64,000 nt of DNA from Excoecaria cochinchinensis. Lineage: Eukaryota > Streptophyta > Magnoliopsida > Malpighiales > Euphorbiaceae. The notes under the pieces were generated by a model. It worked only from the letters and a program-made list of their open reading frames with translations. It was not told the origin of the DNA and did no database searches. Below, piece by piece: positions 57,129 to 64,000 of this stretch. Numbering within the stretch: position 1 is the stretch's first letter; every line of letters begins with the position of its first letter. A program made the position numbers and the translations under genes. Location: assembly GCA_947683425.1 (NCBI GenBank), contig CANTUQ010000081.1, positions 8,552,501 through 8,616,500 of the forward strand, read 5' to 3'.

Positions 57129-57200
57129 CGCATTTGGATCTAACAACTTCTCTGGTCCTTTTCCAGCTGAACTAGGGAATTGTATCAAGCTAGAGCAAAT
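57129..57200 (+). pseudogene. Captured LRR receptor-kinase exon (72 bp)
   Basis: It is bounded by TGTTGCAG and GTAAGT and is exactly 72 nt, one leucine-rich repeat. In phase 2 it encodes FGSNNFSGPFPAELGN followed by CIKLEQM, a plant extracellular LRR (N.FSG.FP.ELGN). One-repeat 72-nt exons are typical of plant LRR receptor kinases. No neighbouring kinase or LRR exon was recognised, so only a gene scrap was captured. It is on the element's + strand like the transposase gene, so a chimeric transcript is possible. Confidence 0.72.
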
Positions 57201-57201
57201 G

Positions 57202-57562
57202 TAAGTTCTGTTCGACTGTTTTAGTTCCAATTTGTCTTGTATAATCTTTTTGTCTTGTCAAAAGGGATTTTGTACAAGTTGATTTTTCAGATATAAATAA
57301 GCCACTTTACATTTGGGTATTGAAATGACTTCAAAGTATTATAGTCATAAGTACACTAGCCCATATAATTAATAGCAATAAATTCTTGATTCCTTGGATT
57401 TAAAATTTTTAGCTGATACAAACTGAATAATTTGATAAGTGAACATAAGATAAAGAATGCAATAATGGTCTTCTGCAGGGAGAGTGAATAATGGCAGGAG
57501 AAAAAATATATTTTCAGAAATTATTTTTTTTTTCATGTCAATTGTGTATAAAAGAACTGAGT

Positions 57563-57593
<31 letters not shown>

Positions 57594-58815
57594 AATAATT
57601 TGTACAATACTCACCCATGAAACAACTTTTAGACCTAATTTAAGTCTAAATTTATTTTCTTCAACTCGATGCTGATCTCAAATTTATAGCTAATCAAACT
57701 AATTCGTCATCTTAGGTATTTATGTTAGGAGTATGCCTTGAAATCCATGCATATTATGAATATTTTCTGTATATATAAACTCATCATTAATTATGAGTAG
57801 GCACCATTTATTTATTAATGCTATGTTGTGATTACCTCTCGCTTGGTTATATCTTATATTAATAAATGATATAATTGGTATTAGAAACCAGTGCAAAAGC
57901 AATTATGAGATTAGATTATGATGTAAGATGCCTATTGCATGCGTGAATAGCTAAATATTTCTAGTTATAATTTTGGTGGAAGCTGTTTTTGATTCTATCT
58001 CTACGTGGAGGGGGTTTGGTGGAAGCTGGCTTTTGTCATTGGATTTCACTCGCCAAGGTCATGTATCTTTATCCATTTAATTCTACTATTGTATCTTATA
58101 TCTGCCTACTCTGATGTAACTTAACTTGTACACATTGATAACTTGACTTTTTTTTGTTTTTTGCCTCTTATTTTCGTATCTTATTCGATAACGATATTTT
58201 AGCACAATTCTTGATTACTATATACACATTGATAACTTCCATATTTATTTTTGTTGCTTTTATCACTGTAGCTTGCATTTTGTTTGTGCCCCTGTTGTAT
58301 CAAGGTATATAGGCTGAAACGATTCGAACTGCGGGCTACTGGTTTCCAAAGGATAACTCGGTTATCATGGTTGAGTGCCACGTACCATGATACAACATAA
58401 TTTTATGCCATGCTTTAGCTTGATTTTATCTAAAGTATATCATGCTGAAAAATCTGACTTCTTTTGGTAAATTCAATTCACTGCAGTAGCAACAAAGAGG
58501 AGGAGGGTGCTGTGTTGAGTTTATTATTTTGTAGTTAAATTTCTCCTTATATTGGACCAATTCCTTTTTTGCATTCTGAAGGTAATTTGTTTGAGATGTC
58601 TTTTTAATTTAATATTTTTTGCGTTATTGCCAAGTATACTATTTTTATATGTGATAATTAGTTGGCACTGTATATTAGATGATTAAAATAGCCAAATATT
58701 TCATTTCTAATATACATGTATTTGTATATATGTTTACGTTGATAGACAATTTGCGTTTATTTAATCCATAAATCTAATTATGAAAATAATTTGTTCGAAT
58801 AACAGTTTCGTAAGC
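57202..58815 (+). other. CACTA interior, intron-like, with an H-type LTR scrap
   Basis: AT-rich with no coding support. About 57723-57960 (TGTTAGGAGTATGCCTTGAAA onward) resembles the H sequence at 41008-41235. Confidence 0.45.
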
Positions 58816-59001
58816 ATGAGTCAACGACCTACTTATATTTCTGAAGAAATTTGGAATCGTTGGCGGGAGTATTGGGCAACTCCTGATGCAATTGCAGCTT
58901 CAGAGAGAAATTCTTCAAACAGGCGAGGAGGGTCAGATGGTGAGAGTTTAACTGTGCACACTGGAGGCACTTTGAGCCATCACGAGCATGCAGAAAATTT
59001 A
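58816..59001 (+). CDS. CACTA Transposase_24-like gene, first coding exon
   Basis: ATG 58816 opens 62 codons ending exactly at the GTAAGT donor (59002), phase 0. It encodes SQRPTYISEEIWNRWREYW and then a Ser/Gly/His-rich stretch. W..W..YW followed by a polar linker is the usual lead-in to the Transposase_24 (Ptta/En/Spm) domain of plant CACTA TnpA-like proteins, which bind subterminal repeats. The next exon at 60081 joins in phase 0. Upstream exons may exist but were not found. Confidence 0.65.
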
Positions 59002-60080
59002 GTAAGTATTTCAATTTTATTCATCAAATGTATAATTTTTTTGCATAATGATAGCTTTAATATATGTTTGTTAAATGGATGGGTTTGTTATGAAGATAAA
59101 TTTTTTGTTTAGCTCTCATTAGTTATATTATTTATCAAGAAGGTACACACGTCAGTTGATGTCATGCATTTTGTCTTCACATTTTAATCACAATTTACAA
59201 GTAAAATAAGTATTGTATATTTTGTGGCTGTATGATGATCGGCGTTTGGGAAATGTATGGATATAGGATGAATATATTGCTATGCCCTTGCCGGGGCTAT
59301 GGAAATTTCTATTTGCAGGTTTGGGTAGTACATTTTACAAGCCGTCGTAATGCCGAAATTTATACATAACAGTTTGACCTCTAAGAAAGAATATGAGATG
59401 ATGCTACCATGTACATGGGCCAATATAATGTATCTTATTTTGTGTAGGTGGCAGATGAGTTTTTGTACAAAACTTACATTTATCATAATTTAATAAATGA
59501 AACAACATAGCAATCAGGAATCATGATTGGGTGCCTTCGTGATAAGTTTTTATAATGAAATAAGCATTTGCCACTTGCAGGATAGTAATGCCACTTCAAT
59601 TAAATTATATAACTTCTAACAAAATTGACAATGACTTGCCTCTCTTCCATGGCTTTTTCTTAGATCCTCCAAAATGATATTAAATAACCATGTATGAGTT
59701 TTGGATTGGGTGAGAGTGAAAGGCTAGATCTCTCTATAAGCTTAATTCCATATATCATGAAGCAGGAATATCTCTAGTTCTTCTCCTCCTCCTCCTCGGT
59801 TGTTAGTTTGTTAGGTTTGTAAATTTTCAAAATACCTGTTAATTAATTAGTATTCGGAACACTTAATTTATACAAGGATTACATTTTTCATTTGTACTAG
59901 TTTGGTCTATTTGTTCAAATACTGATTAATAAGTAGTTTAGTTTCAGCCATATGCTTAATTGGAATATTATGTGAATTTAGTTATATAATGTTGTGGCAG
60001 TATTAATTATGCAGAATATATTTCAATAATTGTTTTTAACATGCTCAGCCAACATGTTTCTTAAATTGCTTCTTATGCAG

Positions 60081-60188
60081 GCAAAGTTTTTGGGTAGGCA
60101 GCCTACATATCTTGAATTATTTATGCATACTCACACAAAGAAGCACGATGGACAGACATTCGTCAATACCCGTTGCAGACAACTCAAT
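60081..60188 (+). CDS. CACTA Transposase_24-like gene, core exon
   Basis: 108 nt between TTATGCAG and GTATGT. It encodes GRQPTYLELFMHTHTKKHDG and on to TRCRQLN. G..PTYLELF..THTKKDG is the hallmark of the Transposase_24 family. Phase 0 at both ends. It identifies the gene family with good confidence, but no DDE transposase (TnpD-like) ORF is present, so the element could not move alone. Confidence 0.8.
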
Positions 60189-60258
60189 GTATGTAAATTT
60201 TATACATCAGTATTAATTATTTTAAAAAATTAGAGCTAATTAATTGTAATTATTGTAA

Positions 60259-60600
60259 TGGCGGGATCAACTACAAGATACTCTCACTCAACAGCGGCAG
60301 AACTCTGAAAGTGTTGATGAGAGTCGTATATTTCTTGATGCAGTTGGTGGTAAGAATAATCGTGGGAGGATTTTTGGTTTAGGATCAATTGCAAACACTT
60401 GCCATTCAAAGCCCTCTACATCATCCATTCCTGCATGTAGTAAGCGGTGTGAGTCTTCTCAAAAAGTTATTCAGTTAGAGACCACAGTCGCTATGTTGAT
60501 GGATTCTTTAACTGCATTAAAGAATCGGGTTGAAGATTTGGAAACACATCGTGCTCCGCAGTCAGATCGGTCTCCTTCACCTCCACCTCCACCTATGTAG
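60259..60600 (+). pseudogene. CACTA Transposase_24-like gene, last exon (acceptor lost)
   Basis: The frame from TGG 60259 to TAG 60600 (113 residues) encodes WRDQLQDT, a FGLGSIA motif at about 60376-60396, and a C-terminal heptad helix (L.T.V..L...L..L...V..LE) with a Pro-rich end. These are typical of the end of TnpA-like proteins, where the helix dimerises. TAA at 60256 lies directly upstream and no clean AG joins it to the previous exon, so the gene is probably broken here. Confidence 0.65.
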
Positions 60601-60854
60601 TATTTTTAATGTCATTTGTATTGAATTTATATTTGTTTGTAACATTTTTACTAGTTTTTTTTACTTTACAATGATATTATACTGAATTTAATTTTGTGAT
60701 ATTTTTTTGGATTTTTATTTTATAATATTATAATATATTTTTAGGATTTTAATTATTGTGTATTACAATTTTTATATGAGATTATAAGCATACATTATTA
60801 ATATATACAGGATTTTAATTATATAAATTTCACAAATAATTTTTTTCACTCGTA

Positions 60855-61292
60855 AATAGCAATGGAAATAGTATTCCGTTGCTAAAAATAGCAAGGGAAA
60901 TGTTTTTTCGTTGCTATTTTTAACAACGGATTTTCCGTTGCTAAAAATAGCAACGGAAAGACATTTCCCTTGCTATTTTTAGCAACGGAATACCATTTCC
61001 GTTGCTAATTGCAGTATATTTATTTACAAATATAATTCCTATACTATTGTAAATAGCAACGGAAAATCTATTCCGTTGCTAAAAGTTAGCAACGGAAAAT
61101 CTATTCCGTTGCTAAAAGTTAGCAACGGAAAACTATTCCCTTGCTACAAAAATTATATTTATTATAAAATACGGAAAACACAGCAAGGGAAAATCATTTC
61201 CGTTGCTAAAAATAGCAAGGGAAGTAGATTTCCGTTGCTAAAAATAGCAACGAAATTTCAATTCCGTTGCTATTTTTAGCAACGGAATACGG
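60855..61292. repeat. Right subterminal repeats of the CACTA element (truncated)
   Basis: Same half-sites as on the left, including two copies of a unit with GCAACGGAAAATCTATTCC near 61057-61110. The array stops at AACGGAATACGG, without a terminal inverted repeat. Confidence 0.88.
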
Positions 61293-61677
61293 ATTCTGAT
61301 TTTTCCCCTTTTCTTCTTTCTCTTTCTTTTCTCACCCTCCACTTGTCACAATCTTGGTGGTGGAAACCACTCACTCACACACTAGAGGCACATGTCACAC
61401 ACACACAATGAAACACTCCAATAATGCATCCTACACATGTATGAGCAACACACACAATGCAATCTCATCTAATACACACACATAATAATATGCTCACATG
61501 CATGTGATCCTAACTCCACTTATGGACATCTTATTTCTATATGCACCACCACACAAGAACAAACCCACAAAATATACCTATATACCAAAATACCCCTATG
61601 ATATGCCAAAACCATGCAAATGCACACACATACATATTGCTCGCTCGACTAGGGGGCAAACGGGGTGTGACATAGAT

Positions 61678-62750
61678 AGATAGGCATGCTTATAAAGTTC
61701 TGTTAGTTGCAGCCCCAATGTGTTCTGGACCCTGATCAGGTCACCACTTGGGTCCTCGCGATCCTTAATGTGTTCGGATCTTGTTTAAGATCCTTAATGT
61801 GAAAATGTTTTTGGACGAAAATAAAGAAATTGCTTTTGACCACACCCACGGGTACTAATGTGTTCACTCGTTATCCACTTCATTGAGTTTGCAGGCATAA
61901 CAAAGTGTATGAATATGACATGAAGTAATGCAATTTGTGACAATGATACTACATGAAATGTATAAGATGTATTTTATTATTGTAATCTAAATGCTTCTTT
62001 GATTGGATAAAATAATGCGAGGCATCTGTTATGGAAGATGTATGAAGTGAATGAATGTGAACAAGTGAATAAAGTGACATGTATAAGATGCGGAAGGGTG
62101 CAATTATTGTGTAGGTGATTTGTTAACGTCGATGTTGAATAAAAGCATGTATAAATTAAATAAATGTATATGCGAAACATGTGTTTCTATTTTGATAAAC
62201 TCTTTCAAAGTACCTATATGGTTAAAACCGGCATGATTATATTTTCTATATATATGCTTTTATCTGAGCCTACTTAACGGCCATTCTTAGTGGTCGTCCA
62301 TATTATATGTGTTTCCCACTAAGCTTTATGCTTAGCAAGGATTTTCTTTTAATCCGTGTAGGTGCAAGTGATTGGATCTTTTGACAGTCGTCCGCAGCAG
62401 TCCAGGCTAATGCAAGTTTTTGAAGAAATCTTAGGGTACGATTTGTATAGTCTTAAGGATGTATGTATGATTTGTAAATATTGAAATATAAGTTTTGTAA
62501 AATATAATTTTCGGATATAATTGATTTATATGTAATAAGCTATGGAATTTTGTAGTTTACAAGTGTATGTACAATCTTTTTCTTTATTATGTGATTTTAT
62601 GGTATTTTGAAAACGAAAGAAATTTTATAACTCAGATTTCAGCTTATAGGTTTATAAGTTTTTCATGTTTGTGTCGGTAATGCCCTTGACCATCGTTGTG
62701 GACCACCGGATTACGGTATGGTTTACTACATATAGGTAAGGGGTGTTATA
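61678..62750 (+). repeat. Right part of solo LTR G
   Basis: It contains TAGGCATGC...GTTGCAGCCC, CCTGATCAGGTC, GGATCTTGTTTAAG and CGTTATCCACTTC words. These match, in the opposite orientation, the F LTR segment about 46900-47010, so F and G are distant relatives. It ends TAAGGGGTGTTATA. Confidence 0.8.
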
Positions 62751-63277
62751 CTTGAAGTTAACATGTGGATGCTTGTTTGAGAAACAACTACATTAGACAT
62801 CTGCTCAGAGAATCTTAACATGGATACTTAATCTATGTCAGTTAAGAATCTCTGCTTATTAGTGGTATAAGTATCCTAAGACTTGAGGTCATCATAATAA
62901 TCTCAAGTGGGAATTGTTGTACTTTGACTCATATGCTTTTACTCTTTCCATTACATAGCTTGATGATCTGGCATAAAATGAATTGCTTAGAGGCAGTTGA
63001 ATGGCCAACATAGGATTCACCACCCCAAATGAGAGTGTGATATTTATCTCACCATTCTTGTACTTCTTTATTCGAGAATCTTTGGTCAAAGAGGAAATGC
63101 AAGGTGAATATGTGTCACAAGGACATTTTGAGAATAAAAGTTTAAGAACAAAAATATTTAGGTTTATGGAGTTCGGCATTAATACATATCTTTAAACCTA
63201 AATGAGATATAAGGATTATGAAAGAAGTAATTGCATGGTAACTAGATATGGGAGGGAATAAGTCAATTACCACTAAC

Positions 63278-64000
63278 TGTAACACCCCGACAAGTACCCT
63301 AGTCGGATTCATGTTTATTGGAATGCTAAAGTGTGTGAAGTGCTTATTTGACATGTCGAAATAATTAAAAGTAGCTGAGGATGTGTTTGGTATTAATGTA
63401 AAAGTTTCAACAAGGGCGGCTCATCGTAAGTTTGTAAAGTATGGAAGTTAGGACTTAATTGAAGGAATAAAATTAATTATGTAGGCCAATGTTAAGAATT
63501 ATATAAATGGATTCCAAATGTAAGAAGAGAAAAGAGCTGATGGACTGAATAGGAGAATTGACACAAAAAAATCTAATTTGGGCCAATAGGAAGGTGACAT
63601 GTGGCTTTAAGGATGTGATTGAGTGGTTGAGGTATTTAAGAAGAGAGAGAAGTGAGTGAGGGGTAGATTTTCTGCTCACCCTCACGTTGGTCCCTCTTCT
63701 TCCTCCTCTTCTTCTTCTTCTTCTTTTTCTTCTTTCATTGCCGTTTTCCTCTCTCTATTGCCAGCGATTTTGGATAATGGAATCTTCAAGTCCAAGTGTT
63801 TGAGTGAGAGATTTGAGATGGAAAGGTAGGTTATGAGTATGATTTCCGTAATTTCTCTTTGATCAATTAGAAACCCTAAGTAATGTTATGTGCTTTTGAT
63901 GAGGAAATTGGAGTAATATAACTATGGAAGAGTATGGAAGCAAGAAAGTGCACCCATTTAAGCTAATAGGAGTAAAGGAGTTTGAGATTTGGGAAATTTA
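63278..64000 (+). repeat. LTR of the G family, partial (right edge)
   Basis: It starts TGTAACACCCCGACAAG and matches G from 41361 (CTAGTCGGATTCAT, GGAATGCTAAAGTGTG, AAGTGCT.ATTTGAC). Whether it is a solo LTR or the 5' LTR of a full element cannot be told. The 5 bp before it are CTAAC. Confidence 0.8.

Larger units (their letters stand above)
54816..61292 (+). mobile_element. CACTA (En/Spm) DNA transposon, right end lost
   Basis: It starts CACTACAAGAATTTTG directly after LTR sequence ending AGAGA. The subterminal regions (54835-55690 and 60855-61290) are packed with TAGCAACGGAA / TTCCGTTGCTA half-sites in both orientations, typical of CACTA transposase-binding sites. A Transposase_24-like gene is inside. 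The expected TTCTTGTAGTG right terminus is absent. The sequence passes straight into the LTR at about 61293 with LTR bases missing, so the deletion took the end. Confidence 0.9.
43819..61672 (-). mobile_element. Element F: Tekay-like chromovirus (Ty3/gypsy), inserted in G
   Basis: TSD TAGAT is at 43814-43818 and 61673-61677. The right LTR is the 5' LTR (minus orientation), followed by an initiator tRNA-Met-type PBS, gag, CCHC, protease, RT, RNase H, integrase and chromodomain, then a polypurine tract and the left LTR. E splits the left LTR and a CACTA element splits the right. Pol has several stops, a frameshift and a 125-bp duplication, so it is inactive. Confidence 0.93.
53556..61672 (-). 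repeat. 5' LTR of F (right), split and partly deleted by the CACTA element
   Basis: 53556-54815 matches 43819-47351 (without E). 61294-61672 matches 48354-48731. About 1 kb (equivalent to 47352-48353) is missing at the CACTA right junction. Confidence 0.92.
41361..62750 (+). mobile_element. Element G: gypsy-type solo LTR, split by F
   Basis: The pieces 41361-43818 and 61678-62750 total about 3.53 kb, from TGTAACACTCC to GGGGTGTTATA. TSD CTTGA is at 41356-41360 and 62751-62755. No PBS, polypurine tract or internal region is present, so it is a solo LTR left by recombination. Another LTR of the family starts at 63278. Confidence 0.85.
41008..63277 (+). mobile_element. Element H: unclassified LTR-type relic, split by G
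   Basis: The left part (41008-41360) starts TGTTAGTATGATGCCTTAAA. The right part (62756-63277) resumes with AGTTAACATGTGG and includes CTCAAGTGGGAATTGTTG, a phrase seen near LTRs or junctions in copia-like and LARD elements. Continuity across G is supported by G's TSD. No coding domains and no second LTR were found, so the class is uncertain. Confidence 0.45.

Noticed and set aside
1..64000. tRNA, rRNA or conserved host genes
   Set aside because: No cloverleaf, rRNA core or unbroken multi-domain host protein was recognised by eye. A tRNAscan-SE and protein search would settle this.

Overview
This is plant nuclear DNA, most likely from a eudicot with a repeat-rich genome. No intact host gene is visible. 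Almost every base can be assigned to transposable elements inserted into one another: Ty3/gypsy elements of the Tat/Ogre type (PBS for tRNA-Arg, second archaeal-type RNase H, extra ORFs after pol), a Tekay-like chromovirus, solo LTRs, a TRIM, a Stowaway-like MITE and a broken CACTA DNA transposon. The species cannot be fixed from the sequence.

Left half (1-37911). D is a + strand coding-poor element with a decayed gag and no RT or integrase core. It occupies 5382-11031 plus the start of its 3' LTR. Its left part is off-window because B (minus strand, LTR 3320-5381 and leader 2749-3319) sits in its leader, and A (+ strand, 1-2748) sits in B's leader. C (11763-37906, TSD GTGCC on both sides) inserted into or just beside D's 3' LTR. 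C has LTRs of about 2.12 kb and a gag-PR-Gpatch-RT-RH-aRH-INT frame broken by seven stops and one frameshift. It is followed by a set of RNA hairpins, a spliced antisense gene, a divergent promoter-like region, a sense extra ORF and a tandem array. C's 5' LTR is split by J (12070-21042, minus strand, TSD CCCGT), a coding-poor relative whose two LTRs differ by only a handful of substitutions, so it is the youngest insertion seen.

Middle (37912-41007): decayed AT-rich DNA with an inverted repeat and a small TRIM (40081-40909).

Right half (41008-64000). H, an unclassified LTR-type relic, contains G, a 3.5-kb solo LTR (41361-62750, TSD CTTGA). G contains F, a minus-strand chromovirus (43819-61672, TSD TAGAT). 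F's left LTR holds a Tat-type solo LTR, E (44364-46621, TSD CTCAT). F's right LTR holds a CACTA element (54816 to about 61292) that lost its right terminus together with about 1 kb of LTR. That CACTA carries a Transposase_24-like gene and one captured 72-bp LRR receptor-kinase exon. Another G-family LTR starts at 63278 and runs off the window.

How the parts work together: C looks like the coding partner of a family, and D and J look like deletion derivatives. All share the LTR ends, PBS, a conserved 118-nt leader block, post-pol hairpins and 3' tandem arrays, which are the cis signals expected of elements mobilised in trans. The most unusual structure is C's post-pol region. It has two divergent ORFs with their own TATA boxes, and between them a 19-bp palindrome identical (inverted) to one in the LTR U3.
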